Assembly: GCA_964512955.1 (NCBI GenBank)
Contig: CAZEKX010000001.1
Span: 13,089 to 77,088 of the forward strand
Reading direction: 5' to 3'
Length of the DNA stretch: 64,000 nt
DNA from: HGM04593 sp964512955
GTDB taxonomy: Bacteria > Bacteroidota > Bacteroidia > Bacteroidales > Bacteroidaceae
The notes beneath the pieces were generated by a model that made no database searches, was not told the DNA's origin, and worked only from the letters and a program-made list of their open reading frames with translations. The translations under genes were made by a program, and so were the position numbers. Of this stretch, positions 36,146-45,256 are shown piece by piece (the stretch's first letter is position 1; the number at the start of each line of letters is the position of its first letter).

Positions 36146-36154
36146 GTGATTTAT

Positions 36155-37606
36155 TTACAGACTGTCGCCAAAATCTTCGCGGAATTTAGCGGCAAGTTTC
36201 TCTTGCCAATCACCTATAGGCTCTAAACGGCCAAAGAAGAATCGAAGGACATTGGGCTCCTCAACCCATTTTAATCCACCAATAAGATGGCGGTTATCGT
36301 AGAGCCATTTTACTCTGTCGGCGCAATATTTTATCTGTGAAAGTGTGAATACACGACGAGGGCAGGCAAGACGTACCAACTCCATCTCGGCAAAATGCTC
36401 TTTGCCATCGGGTTCACGCTGTTCCGACAATGTACCGCGTTCCATACCTCTTATACCACCTGCTATGTAGAGAGCCGCTGCAAGCGAACCTGCAGGGTAT
36501 TGACTCTGTGGCATACCTTTGAGGAACTCCATTGCATTTATGTGTGCTCCAAGTCCTCCTGCCGGCAGAATCATAGGAATACCGTAGGAGTGAAGTTCCT
36601 TAACTAATTGTTCAATGAATATAGGACCTTGGTTTATAATATCCTCGTCCATGGTCTCCAACAAACCTACAGCCATAGCCTCCATAGAACGAACCTCCAT
36701 ACCTCCGTATGTGAGGAATCCTTCGTATAAAGGTATAAACTCTTTCATCTTTATAATAAGTTTCTCGTTGTTGGAAACAATTGCTCCACCACGTGCAAAA
36801 CCTAATTTACGACTCGAGAAATATATGAGGTCCATTTGGTCGCATAGTGTGCGTGTTATTTCGCGGATACTCATGTTCTTGCAAGCCTCTTCTCTTGTTT
36901 TGATAAAGTAGAGGTTGTCCTGTAGCAGAGATGCATCGAGTACGGTTAGAATGCCGTTCTTTCTACATAGTTCTGCTACCTGCAACATGTTTTCGAGAGA
37001 AAGCGGTTGACCACCAATGAGGTTTGTACCCGACTCGATACGTACAAACGGAATATGTTCCGCACCAACCTCTTTTATAAGTGCTTCCAGTGCCGGTATG
37101 TCGAAATTGCCTTTGAACGGTTCATTGTTTTGTGGCTCTAAACCTATTGGACGCAATACCTCTACAACTGTTCCTCCCTTGCGTGTTATGTGTGCCTTTG
37201 TGGTGGTGAAATGGTAGTTCATGGGAACTACATCGCCAGGCTTTACAAATGCCTCGGCAAGAATGTTCTCACATGCACGTCCTTGGTGTGCAGGCAAGAA
37301 AAACTCGGTACCGAAAACCTCTTTTATAACCTTTAAAAGACGGTTGCATGTCTCGGAACCGGCATAGGAGTCGTCTGCCTGAAACATTGCTGCTACTTGA
37401 TTGTCCGACATGGCGTTTACTCCCGAATCGGTGAGCATATCCATATATACATCCTTGTTCTGTAACAGGAATGTATTATTTCCCGCTTCATTTATCTTTT
37501 TTACTCGCTCTTCTACTGTTGGCAAGTACAGTTTTTGTACTACACGCACTTTGTGCATTTCCAAAGGTACCTGCTCCTCCGATTTGTAAAATTTAATAGT
37601 TGACAT
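36155..37606 (-). CDS. tnaA: Tryptophanase (beta-eliminating lyase)
   Basis: 483 residues, PLP enzyme that splits tryptophan to indole, pyruvate and ammonia. Visible: NTFLLQNKDVYMDMLTDSG, MSDNQVAAMFQADDSYAGSE, the PLP-lysine region DLIYFSSRKLGFARGGAIV, EGFLTYGGMEVRSMEAMAVGL, and C-terminal RRVFTLSQIKY. Tyrosine phenol-lyase is a close relative and cannot be fully excluded by eye, but tryptophanase is the common Bacteroidales enzyme. It is monocistronic with a promoter and terminator of its own. Product indole would be a gut signal. The phage-derived cassette begins directly upstream. Confidence 0.85.
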   Translation of the reverse strand: MSTIKFYKSEEQVPLEMHKVRVVQKLYLPTVEERVKKINEAGNNTFLLQNKDVYMDMLTDSGVNAMSDNQVAAMFQADDSYAGSETCNRLLKVIKEVFGTEFFLPAHQGRACENILAEAFVKPGDVVPMNYHFTTTKAHITRKGGTVVEVLRPIGLEPQNNEPFKGNFDIPALEALIKEVGAEHIPFVRIESGTNLIGGQPLSLENMLQVAELCRKNGILTVLDASLLQDNLYFIKTREEACKNMSIREITRTLCDQMDLIYFSSRKLGFARGGAIVSNNEKLIIKMKEFIPLYEGFLTYGGMEVRSMEAMAVGLLETMDEDIINQGPIFIEQLVKELHSYGIPMILPAGGLGAHINAMEFLKGMPQSQYPAGSLAAALYIAGGIRGMERGTLSEQREPDGKEHFAEMELVRLACPRRVFTLSQIKYCADRVKWLYDNRHLIGGLKWVEEPNVLRFFFGRLEPIGDWQEKLAAKFREDFGDSL

Positions 37607-37646
37607 TGAATTTATCCTTTTTGTTCTTAATCTTTTTGTTTCGTTG

Positions 37647-37677
37647 CAAAAATGGTATAATTATTTTAATTTTACAA
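37647..37677 (-). promoter_or_regulatory. Promoter of tnaA
   Basis: On the minus strand TTG is followed after 20 nt by CATTTTTG (one mismatch to TAnnTTTG). The transcript would start about 35 nt before the tnaA ATG. No TnaC-like leader peptide is seen. Confidence 0.55.
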
Positions 37678-37682
37678 TAAAA

Positions 37683-37732
37683 AAGCAAGTAAAAGTTTAA
37701 AAATATGTAATTTATTGTCTATATACTTGCTT
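37683..37732 (-). terminator. Terminator-like inverted repeat at the end of the terminase gene
   Basis: On the minus strand AAGCAAGTA and TACTTGCTT enclose about 32 nt and run into TTTTTT. The first arm lies in the last terminase codons. Confidence 0.5.
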
Positions 37733-39734
37733 CGCTAACAATTTTAGTCCTTTTATTCCTGTATTTATCTGTTGTTACGCGAACAGGAAGAGGGTGATTG
37801 TAACATACCCAAACAAGTATTGCTGTTGCCATTACACGGTCGTCGTGGTTGCCCTCCACGGCACCCATCTCTTTGCCGTTCTCCTTTATCTCGTACAGGT
37901 CGAGTTCATACGTTGTTTCCAAACAGCGCTCTATATATAATTGGTCGCGCATGGCTTTTATGAGAAAGTTTATTACCATGGGTTTTGTCGATGAGTTTGT
38001 GTGGAACCCCCAGCGACGCGGGTGTCCCTGTCTTATCTCTTGTAGCGATGTACGACTGTACAGGTTGCTGTATCGTCCAGCAATCTCATTCAGAATATAT
38101 TCGAAATTGTTGCCTTCGGTTCCTTCGGTCTCCAATGTGTTCGATTCTATAACCAAAAGAGCATTGTCGTAGGCACGTGCAATCTCCACAGCCTTCCATG
38201 CAAGTTTATCGTGTTCTATGTGTCCATGCCAACAGGCTACAATTTCGGGTACTCCTCCGTCGAGCATTGCAATGCGGTCGGCAACAACAATACATGAGTA
38301 GTCGGCTTTCTCCGATAATCCACCGACATCCACCGTTACTATGTAGCGGTCGCGAATATGTTGCTCGCAATCGGGCATGAGCCATATCCATAAACTATTC
38401 TCGTTACAGTTTTCGCCGGCATGTGCCGGAACAAATCGGCATGTCGGTTCACTCTTGTCTTCATGCAATATGCTTTTGTCGTTTGCCACAATGTCGCCTT
38501 TGAATATTGGTGGAACACACGTGGTACGTATATTATGTACGTAAGATATCTTGAAGACTCTGCGACCGGTACTCTGAAATGCTTCGTTGGCTGTGGATGG
38601 AAACTCCGAAAAGAGACGCCACTCATCGGGTAGTTCGCGACGTTTATCCCTGTACCATGCTATAGCCTCTAATGTTGCACCAAGACGAAACAACTGCTGT
38701 TCGTAGTCGTTCATGCTCTCAATGAAACTGTTGTAATGGTTTTTGTCTATCTCTTTACTGTAAAGGTCGATACTGTACCAAGGTATGAACACCGGAGTGA
38801 AGTTGTTGCGTCCCTCAACTGCCTCTATCCATGTGCGGTGAAAAAAGTTTCCCACTCCTTTTGCTGTCGATTCAAGAACCTTCATTGTATATGGTCCGCT
38901 TGCAATGGAACCGAAGATGGATTGAACAAGGTCCTCGGGTTTGCGTCCTGCGGTGGACTTCCACAAACCAACTTCGGTGAGGTGTGCCATGCTTATATCT
39001 TCGCTTCTCAATGAGTCGGGCTTTTGTGATGAACCAAGTGAGTAGCGACTGTTGCTCCAACTTATTACACGTGTCTTTGTTATACCTTGATAGGGGCTGG
39101 TATAAATCTTTTTCCCCTCGGTTGCCCAACGTGGATAGTTCTTTATGACCTTTGCCAACATACCGGCTACTATGGACGACTGTTTTTCTATATCTCCACA
39201 TATTACACTGTTCCAGTTGTGCCTGTGTACAAGTTGTATCCATAACATATAAAGTTGTGTGAGTGTGGAACCTCCCCATTGACGTGCTTTGCACAGAATT
39301 ATATCTATTGGTCTTTGTTGCATGCGTAACTCCTCCATTGTTTGCAGATATTTACGTTGGGGACGGTTTAGTGTGAAAGGTATATCGCGTCCTCTACCTT
39401 TGTCCGATATTATTGCCATGCTTCTTGCCCAATATTCGAAATCGTGGCATATACGTGTTTTGCAAAACTGCAACCAAAGTGCAACGACATCGTGCTGAGT
39501 GGTTTTCTTACCACTCTCTTGCAGGTATTTCTCAACGCCACATTCTGCAAGTCGAATTATCTTCTCACTGTTGCACATGGTTATGGGAAGGTACATCTTC
39601 TCCAATGGAAAACCCTCTATATTAACCCATTTACGGGCGATGCTCGTTGAGCCCTCGCCCGTAATGGGGTTATAGTATGCCGAAATAGTCTTTAGACGTT
39701 CTATATTTGTACTTATAATCTCTGTTCTGTCCAT
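37719..39734 (-). CDS. Phage terminase large subunit
   Basis: 671 residues from the ATG at 39734 (MDRTEIIST); a TTG 12 codons earlier would overlap the upstream gene. ATPase: Walker A-like KARQWGGST at 149-157 and Walker B with HLTE at 251-254 (acidic catalytic Glu). C-terminal RNase-H-like nuclease: VDVGG with D469, E530 in LLVIESNT, and NHDDR with D631/D632. All catalytic residues needed for DNA packaging are kept. The protein motors DNA into a prohead in the cytoplasm. It is the last gene of the leftward operon. An intact motor is notable in an element with no replication genes. Confidence 0.85.
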   Translation of the reverse strand: MDRTEIISTNIERLKTISAYYNPITGEGSTSIARKWVNIEGFPLEKMYLPITMCNSEKIIRLAECGVEKYLQESGKKTTQHDVVALWLQFCKTRICHDFEYWARSMAIISDKGRGRDIPFTLNRPQRKYLQTMEELRMQQRPIDIILCKARQWGGSTLTQLYMLWIQLVHRHNWNSVICGDIEKQSSIVAGMLAKVIKNYPRWATEGKKIYTSPYQGITKTRVISWSNSRYSLGSSQKPDSLRSEDISMAHLTEVGLWKSTAGRKPEDLVQSIFGSIASGPYTMKVLESTAKGVGNFFHRTWIEAVEGRNNFTPVFIPWYSIDLYSKEIDKNHYNSFIESMNDYEQQLFRLGATLEAIAWYRDKRRELPDEWRLFSEFPSTANEAFQSTGRRVFKISYVHNIRTTCVPPIFKGDIVANDKSILHEDKSEPTCRFVPAHAGENCNENSLWIWLMPDCEQHIRDRYIVTVDVGGLSEKADYSCIVVADRIAMLDGGVPEIVACWHGHIEHDKLAWKAVEIARAYDNALLVIESNTLETEGTEGNNFEYILNEIAGRYSNLYSRTSLQEIRQGHPRRWGFHTNSSTKPMVINFLIKAMRDQLYIERCLETTYELDLYEIKENGKEMGAVEGNHDDRVMATAILVWVCYNHPLPVRVTTDKYRNKRTKIVSEASI

Positions 39735-39756
39735 GTTTTGCGGTTTTACCTCTGTT

Positions 39757-40239
39757 TTATATACCTGCAAGATTGGTTGAACGACGTCTCACTTTCCTTT
39801 TGTTACAGAACATGGCGAATATGTCTTTTACTTTGCTTAACCAGATGCTGTGCGTTTGATAATATTCACCGGTTGATGCTGTTTGACGCAGATGCAACCA
39901 ACTGTAAATTATTTCATTTACCAAGTAGTCTTTTATCCTTTGGCGTAGTATTGCAGTAAGTTCGTCCCTCTTCTCATTTTCATTCTCATCTTCGAATACA
40001 ATGCTTACATACTCGTCGTTAACATTGAACCCTACCGATGCAAAACGCATGGCAATGCTTGCCGCAAGTTCGTTTACTGCTTTTTGCAAGAATATACCGA
40101 ACAACTCTTTTTCGTCGGTGGAACTTTGAACAGTGTCGGCATCTGTATCCTTGCGTTTAATGGCTTCGCCCATGTAGTATGTCTTTAAATCTACCTCTTG
40201 TTGTAGTTCTTCACGCTTTATTAAAACAATTCTTTCCAT
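39757..40239 (-). CDS. Phage-cassette protein, paralogue of its upstream neighbour
   Basis: 160 residues, mostly helical, charged. The N-terminus MERIVLIKREELQQ...YYMGEAIKR (YYMGEA at 21-26) and the region IKDYLVNEIIYSWL align with the next gene. The C-terminal tail is very basic (FCNKRKVRRRS), which suggests nucleic-acid contact. It lies between the terminase and a homologous 170-residue protein (2-nt gap). I recognise no named family; a connector or packaging-accessory role is possible by position. Confidence 0.6.
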   Translation of the reverse strand: MERIVLIKREELQQEVDLKTYYMGEAIKRKDTDADTVQSSTDEKELFGIFLQKAVNELAASIAMRFASVGFNVNDEYVSIVFEDENENEKRDELTAILRQRIKDYLVNEIIYSWLHLRQTASTGEYYQTHSIWLSKVKDIFAMFCNKRKVRRRSTNLAGI

Positions 40240-40241
40240 TT

Positions 40242-40754
40242 CTACATGTTTATGAGTTTATCGTGGGAGTTGCTTTGTTGTATCTGTGGACGTTTACGCA
40301 GTGTAAACATCTCCCTTAAGTTGAAAATAATCTGTTGTACTTCACTTGCCGCAATCGCTGCCTCGTCGGGCTTGTGTTGTAACATCCATAATTGCAGTGT
40401 ACGCATTACGATGTAGTTCTCTATCATGGTTTCTAACTGTGGCACTGCTTCGTCGGGGTAGTTCTGCGGTATATCTACCAAGAATACTGTATTGTTTGTA
40501 TCTTCAGTTGCATCGTTGCTTGCAGTTTCTCTACTGCATAGAGCAAAATACCTTGACAACATTCTTGAAACTTCGCCGGTAGGGGTATTGATGTGGTCGA
40601 TGATTTGTGTTTTGTCGTCGCTCGAGGCTTGTATGTTTGCTGCTGCTTTTTCCGGGAATCCCACCTGCTTACGTGCCTCTCCTGTGTAGTAGCAATGTGT
40701 GTATATGCGTTGCAACACATTGTTAATGTTTAAAACTATTCTTCTCTTTTTCAT
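40242..40754 (-). CDS. Phage-cassette protein, paralogue of its downstream neighbour
   Basis: 170 residues. Begins MKKRRIVLNINNVLQ, has CYYTGEARK (YYTGEA at 22-27), IQASSDDKTQ, IENYIVMRTLQLWM and a basic end (MFTLRKRPQ). The same blocks in the same order occur in the 160-residue protein, so they arose by duplication. The MKKRR-x-VL start is also seen in the detached tail-fibre-like protein at 7857. Function unknown. Confidence 0.6.
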   Translation of the reverse strand: MKKRRIVLNINNVLQRIYTHCYYTGEARKQVGFPEKAAANIQASSDDKTQIIDHINTPTGEVSRMLSRYFALCSRETASNDATEDTNNTVFLVDIPQNYPDEAVPQLETMIENYIVMRTLQLWMLQHKPDEAAIAASEVQQIIFNLREMFTLRKRPQIQQSNSHDKLINM

Positions 40755-40804
40755 TATATATATTTATATGTAATTTAAAATTCAAAAACTTCTTAAACTG
40801 TTGC

Positions 40805-41221
40805 TCAGACAACTGCAATCTTTCTCTCTTTAATAGATTTATAAATAAGTCCGCGGAATGTACCCTCGTCGATGTAAAAAGATGGTGCAGGCTCTTCTAT
40901 TATACTACCTAAAATTGTGTAATTGTCGCATACATCTTTAATTCTTTTCCTGTAGCGTTCGTATATCTCTTTGTACATTGATATCTTATTGCTGTTTGCT
41001 ATTGGCAGACGCTTTTTTCTCATTAAGAGCGATATGAAACGACGAGCATTCTCGTAACTTATGTAGAACCGGGGTGCGGTAGATTTTACAGCCTCATGTA
41101 TCACTTCGCTAATTGTTGTCTTAGGGTCTGCCTTGCGCATCTTCTTAAGGGTGTCGAAGAAAATTTCTAGAACAGCCTGCTTACGCATTTCGCTAACTTT
41201 TTTCTCTTCAATCTTTGTCAT
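40805..41221 (-). CDS. Small basic helical protein, candidate regulator or small terminase
   Basis: 138 residues, rich in Lys/Arg/Glu, predicted all-helical (RKQAVLEIFFDTLKKMRKADP, YISYENARRFISLLMRKKRLP, YKEIYERYRKRIKDV). First gene of the leftward operon, at the divergent promoter region. By position and composition it may bind DNA, as a small terminase subunit or as a regulator of the cassette. No family recognised. Confidence 0.55.
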   Translation of the reverse strand: MTKIEEKKVSEMRKQAVLEIFFDTLKKMRKADPKTTISEVIHEAVKSTAPRFYISYENARRFISLLMRKKRLPIANSNKISMYKEIYERYRKRIKDVCDNYTILGSIIEEPAPSFYIDEGTFRGLIYKSIKERKIAVV

Positions 41222-41308
41222 AATAGGTTTTGTTTTTTCTTACAAAAATATAGCCAAAAATGGCTGAATGGTTGCGGATTTATGATAATCTTTTCAACAG
41301 TTTTTGAA

Positions 41309-41341
41309 TTTGATGTAATAATTCTGCAACCTTAAACTTTG
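41309..41341 (+). promoter_or_regulatory. Possible promoter of the rightward phage operon
   Basis: TTTG at 41309-41312 and AAACTTTG at 41334-41341 are 21 nt apart, about 40 nt before the first ATG. A CATCTTTG box at 41352-41359 is an alternative -7 element. The 160-nt divergent spacer probably also drives the leftward operon. Confidence 0.4.
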
Positions 41342-41381
41342 CTCATGCCCCCATCTTTGCCAACGAAAAAACAAAATAATC

Positions 41382-42170
41382 ATGAATAAGAATTTTACAA
41401 ACCAAGGACAAGAGGAGATGCAGACAGTGCAGACACCGTCTAGCGAATTTCCTCAACAGAGTAGTGTGGGACAGGTTCCCGTAAATCCTTATGAGGATTT
41501 CGAAACCGAATTGCAAGAGATGTTTGGTGAGGGCTTCAGACTCGATGATGAGTCTTCGCAGGAGTTGTTATTGAGACATCTTAGAATTAACAGAGAACAG
41601 AACGATAAGTTGGCAGATGCCTTGGAACGCGACCCGCGTCTTGCACAAATGTTGTCGGATGTGGTAGAGGGAAAGAGAAATGCCCATGCCTCTATGGCAC
41701 GTTACTTTGGACGCACTCTTATGGATATGGATGAGGACAGCCCCGAATACGAAGAGATGATGATGGCAGACGAGGAGCGCCGCGAAGAGGTCTTTCGACT
41801 TGCCGAAAATCGTCGTGAGTATGAGGCTAATTTAGAGATAAGCAGGCCCATAATAGAAACATTCTGCCGCGACAGAGGGTATGACCCTTCCGACTTTATG
41901 GAGATGGTGTGGGAGAAGGTTGTATTCCCAATACTTTCGGGTAAATATTCCTATGAGGTGTGTACTGCACTCGACCACTCGCTAACCTATGAACAGGATG
42001 TGGAAGATGCTTTTGCTGCCGGTGATGTCAAAGGACGTAACACAAATATTCAACGAATGAAAGAGGATATCGGCGATGGATTGCCAAAAGGACTTAGCAG
42101 TGTGGCACCCGATACCGCTCCTGTAAAACGTAGAACAAACAGTCTTATAGAGGCTGCTCTGAAAGCATAA
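41382..42170 (+). CDS. Scaffold-like acidic phage protein
   Basis: 262 residues, very acidic and Gln/Glu/Met-rich in the first two thirds (FETELQEMFGEGFRLDDESSQELL...MDMDEDSPEYEEMMMADEERREEV), likely coiled coil, with a Lys/Arg-rich C-terminus. It lies directly before the capsid-like gene (36-nt gap). This composition and position are those of head scaffolding proteins, which template prohead assembly and leave. No protease domain is seen. Assignment by context. Confidence 0.5.
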   Translation: MNKNFTNQGQEEMQTVQTPSSEFPQQSSVGQVPVNPYEDFETELQEMFGEGFRLDDESSQELLLRHLRINREQNDKLADALERDPRLAQMLSDVVEGKRNAHASMARYFGRTLMDMDEDSPEYEEMMMADEERREEVFRLAENRREYEANLEISRPIIETFCRDRGYDPSDFMEMVWEKVVFPILSGKYSYEVCTALDHSLTYEQDVEDAFAAGDVKGRNTNIQRMKEDIGDGLPKGLSSVAPDTAPVKRRTNSLIEAALKA

Positions 42171-42206
42171 CTTACAATATTTATTAATTATTTTAATCCT
42201 TTTTTT

Positions 42207-43835
42207 ATGAAGAAATTTTTGAATTTTTTGAAAGAAAATCCGTTGTTCGTTTTTCTTTCGTTGGTATCTGTAGCACTTCTCTTGTCGGGTGGTGAAGAGG
42301 GTGGCTTAATGTTGGCAACAGTGAATGTTATTGCTCCCGGCACACCGCGTGCATCGCGTGGAATAGCAGGTTTGCCATCCCATGGCTATGGCGATGCGAC
42401 AACTGTTTCAAATGCATCGGAACTTGGTAATGATTTTCTGGAACCCGATTTTGATGAGGATATTGTTAAAATTGCAAGCGACGAGAGTGTTATCGATACT
42501 ATAAAAAGACGTGTCGACAGACAGGTTGCGGTTAACTCCTTTGAGGTGAACCATTACATGATTGACGAAAAACGATCCAAGGCTTACACCAATCAAACAT
42601 GCTCCGGAGCAGGTTCTGCACGAGGAGAGATTCCTTTCTCTACCGTTGGTGAAAGAAAAATATTCCAGGAGTATTTTACTGCAATATGTAAAGGCGTGAA
42701 TGGATACGACCCTACAGGCCAGATAGAACTTCCCGGTGTCGACCTCATGATATTCTTTGTTGGAAAAAATCCTACAACAGAGGCTCCTATCGCTATGGCT
42801 GTCAACGGACCTAAGATAAATCCTACCGATGACTATTGTGTCCTTCCTGAAATTCCTGCAGGTACCGAGGTAATATTACTCTCGTCGGCAGCCTATGAGA
42901 CACAGAAATTTATTGCTCCAAGTACTGTCGTTCCGGTTCCCGAACGTGTATATCTGCAAAAACAACTTTGTAATAATATTGTCAGCGACTATTTTAAAGC
43001 ACAAAGAAAGAAGGTTGAGTTTGGCGAGGCACAGATTGCCGAAGCGGTTGTACGTCAGTTCCGTTTGGAGAGTTGTCGTACAGCGTGGGTGGGACAGCCC
43101 GGTAAATTCAAAGTACAGGCTATGGATGCCTCTATGGGTTACCAGTGGGACTACTTCTCCAAAGGTTTGCGTTGGCAGTTTAAACGTCAGTACGACCTCT
43201 CTTCTACAATAACATTTGCTGATTTAATAAACCTGTCAATGGTGAAGTTTACCGGATATAATTGCAGCAAGAAGGCTGTATGGCTCTTAGGACGTCAATT
43301 GCTGAACGATATACAAAAAATAGATATCACTTTGCATAAAAACATATCTATGTCGGGTAGCAGTGTGTTTGGATTGAAATGTACCCGCATACAAACAGTG
43401 TTCGGTGAAATTAATCTTGTACACGATCCCACACTCGATGCTCTTGGCTACTCAAACTGTGGAGGTCTTATAGATGAGAACGGCTTGGTACGTTACTTTA
43501 TGAAAAATGAAGATACCAAAACAGAAAATGTCGATGGCGAGGAGGCTAAGCGTCAGGTGGTAATGACTATCGACTGTTTGTGTCTTAAAGGATACAGCCA
43601 TATATGGGTTAACGGCTCGGCAGAAAAGAGTGATATTCCCGGTGCATCGCATGTAACAAGTTCGGCTACATTACCCGAATCGCCAAATGCGAACGATGTG
43701 GTGGTTCTTACTGCCGATGTCAATCACTCGGTAAACGGAGTGTCGCAGTTGTGGTTCCCTGCTGGCAGTGTGGTAACATATAACGGCAATACATGGGTGG
43801 AGTATACAGGCGAAATACTTACTGTTGGTGAATAA
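42207..43835 (+). CDS. Major-capsid-like protein with an N-terminal hydrophobic segment
   Basis: 542 residues from 42207. Residues 12-29 (LFVFLSLVSVALLLSGG region) are strongly hydrophobic, odd for a capsid protein; an in-frame ATG at 42309 would remove them and give a 508-residue protein. The body has an acidic arm (DFDEDIVKIASDESVIDTIKRRV), a mixed alpha/beta middle, and a C-terminal part (FGEINLVHDPTLDALGYSNCGGLID) typical of Bacteroidetes phage capsid proteins, ending with a small beta domain (YNGNTWVEYTGEILTV). A strong hairpin follows, as for a highly expressed structural gene. Capsid identity comes from position and pattern. Confidence 0.6.
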   Translation: MKKFLNFLKENPLFVFLSLVSVALLLSGGEEGGLMLATVNVIAPGTPRASRGIAGLPSHGYGDATTVSNASELGNDFLEPDFDEDIVKIASDESVIDTIKRRVDRQVAVNSFEVNHYMIDEKRSKAYTNQTCSGAGSARGEIPFSTVGERKIFQEYFTAICKGVNGYDPTGQIELPGVDLMIFFVGKNPTTEAPIAMAVNGPKINPTDDYCVLPEIPAGTEVILLSSAAYETQKFIAPSTVVPVPERVYLQKQLCNNIVSDYFKAQRKKVEFGEAQIAEAVVRQFRLESCRTAWVGQPGKFKVQAMDASMGYQWDYFSKGLRWQFKRQYDLSSTITFADLINLSMVKFTGYNCSKKAVWLLGRQLLNDIQKIDITLHKNISMSGSSVFGLKCTRIQTVFGEINLVHDPTLDALGYSNCGGLIDENGLVRYFMKNEDTKTENVDGEEAKRQVVMTIDCLCLKGYSHIWVNGSAEKSDIPGASHVTSSATLPESPNANDVVVLTADVNHSVNGVSQLWFPAGSVVTYNGNTWVEYTGEILTVGE

Positions 43836-43845
43836 TATATAATTC

Positions 43846-43874
43846 GCATGGTGTGCCGTTGTCGGCACACCTGC
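43846..43874 (+). terminator. Hairpin after the capsid-like gene
   Basis: GGTGTGCCG-TTGT-CGGCACACC with three more pairs beyond a one-base bulge, in the short gap before the next gene. No long T tract follows, so it may act as an mRNA-stabilising or partial terminator that sets capsid above downstream expression. Confidence 0.6.
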
Positions 43875-43889
43875 ATAAATTAAAATATC

Positions 43890-44312
43890 ATGAAAAAAAT
43901 AGTTACTTACGAAATACACGGACAGGTTGAGAGAAACAGTTATTTCCGTGTGGGAAAGGCTTTGATACGTATTGAGTTCAAGGGTGGTTCAATAAATTCG
44001 GCAGAATGTATACCGGCACGATTTATTACCGATAACCCTCTGATGCAAAAGGCAATTGAGGAAAGTGCCGCATTCCGTTGCGGCGAAATAAAGAAAGGTA
44101 AAGTGGATATTATTGAGGATGTAAACGAGTGTGCTGCTTCATCTGAAAACGCAACAGAGGTTACAGTTTTCTCCGATGTTAAGAATATGCAGCAGGCACG
44201 TGCTGTTTTAATGGCTGAACCTTTCTTGTGCCAATTGTCGGAGTTACAAACAAAAGCGGCTGTTAAGGCTATGGCCGAGGAGAAAGGTATTACATTTCCC
44301 AACTGGTTATGA
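43890..44312 (+). CDS. Phage-cassette protein following the capsid gene
   Basis: 140 residues. Beta-rich N-terminal half (YEIHGQVERNSYFRVGKALIRIEFKGG) and a helical C-terminus (LSELQTKAAVKAMAEEKGITFP) that resembles the small LEM/SAP-like helical ends of phage head-decoration or connector proteins. Overlaps the next gene by 4 nt (ATGA), so translation is coupled. Function inferred only from position. Confidence 0.55.
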   Translation: MKKIVTYEIHGQVERNSYFRVGKALIRIEFKGGSINSAECIPARFITDNPLMQKAIEESAAFRCGEIKKGKVDIIEDVNECAASSENATEVTVFSDVKNMQQARAVLMAEPFLCQLSELQTKAAVKAMAEEKGITFPNWL

Positions 44313-44962
44313 TAACAACAGAGAATTTAAAGGCAAAGGTGCGCTTTTTGCTAAATGAGGCGAATGATGACAGCGATGTAACGTTACTTGCAGCAGATAC
44401 ACGAAAAATAGACGATTACATAGAGTCGTTGCTTCCCGAAGCAGTGCTTTTTGTACAGATGAACAGTGAACGTTGCGGTGTTAATCCTAAAAGTATAACC
44501 ATTGCCAAAGAGAAAATAACCACTGCCTCCGATGGCAGTGGATATTTTCCTCTGCCCGACGATTTTGTACGTCTTGTGCAGTTAAACATGACAGGATGGA
44601 AACGTCCGTGCAAAATACTCTATCCCGACAATTCGTCTATGGCATTGGCGCAAGGTAACTTTTATACAAGAGCCGGGTGGTGCAAACCTGTTGCTGTTCT
44701 GGGTTATACTGCCGATGGCATGAAAGCACTATATTTCTACTCTTTGCCTATTGGGGTATCGCCTAATGTTGATAGTTTTATATATGAAGCACTGTATGTC
44801 CCCGATAATGGTTTATGTGGCAACGATGATGTCCTGCACGAGGCTGTAGCGTACAGGTGTGCAGCACTTGTCTTTAATGTGTTTGATAAACACGATAGCG
44901 CCGCTTCAATGCTATCTATTGCGGCATCGTTGTGTAATGGTAATAGAAACAATGAAAAATAG
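44309..44962 (+). CDS. Putative head-tail adaptor
   Basis: 217 residues; N-terminal helices (ENLKAKVRFLLNEANDD...YIESLLPEAVLFVQMNSERCGVNP), then a mixed part with SGYFPLPDDFVRLVQLNMTGWKRPCKILYPDNS and a C-terminal helical region (HEAVAYRCAALVFNVFDKHDSAASM). The helical/DFxRL arrangement is like podovirus connector (gp4-like) or head-completion proteins. Position between capsid and tail genes agrees. Not a confirmed family match. Confidence 0.5.
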   Translation: MITTENLKAKVRFLLNEANDDSDVTLLAADTRKIDDYIESLLPEAVLFVQMNSERCGVNPKSITIAKEKITTASDGSGYFPLPDDFVRLVQLNMTGWKRPCKILYPDNSSMALAQGNFYTRAGWCKPVAVLGYTADGMKALYFYSLPIGVSPNVDSFIYEALYVPDNGLCGNDDVLHEAVAYRCAALVFNVFDKHDSAASMLSIAASLCNGNRNNEK

Positions 44963-44967
44963 GAATT

Positions 44968-45249
44968 ATGGCTGTTAAGAACTTGACAATATCCAAGAAT
45001 GGAATTTTCTGGGAGACAGAACCTCTGCAATGTGTAGGTGGCGATATAAGGGTTAGAGTACATAAAAACGGACTCTATCCGGTGGAGATCTTAGTGAGTA
45101 TAGATGGCGAAGAGGAGTATTTGCGACACGATGACTTTGGTTTCGACGAATATAAATGCGAGATAACAATAGAAGGAGTTATGCCGGAGCAGTTCATTAT
45201 GTTGCGCTCACGTAGCGAACTGACATTGGTAAAAACATTGGAAATGTAG
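44968..45249 (+). CDS. Small beta-rich phage-cassette protein
   Basis: 93 residues, mostly predicted beta strands (GGDIRVRVHKNGLYPVEILVSID, YKCEITIEGVMPEQFIMLR). It starts 5 nt after the adaptor-like gene and ends 7 nt before the holin. No family recognised; a minor structural protein by position. Confidence 0.5.
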   Translation: MAVKNLTISKNGIFWETEPLQCVGGDIRVRVHKNGLYPVEILVSIDGEEEYLRHDDFGFDEYKCEITIEGVMPEQFIMLRSRSELTLVKTLEM

Positions 45250-45256
45250 AGCCGGT

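Noticed and set aside
40760..40800. Possible fourth copy of the AGAAGTTGTT repeat on the minus strand
   Set aside because: Only about 11 of 18 positions agree, in an AT-rich spacer; not better than chance.
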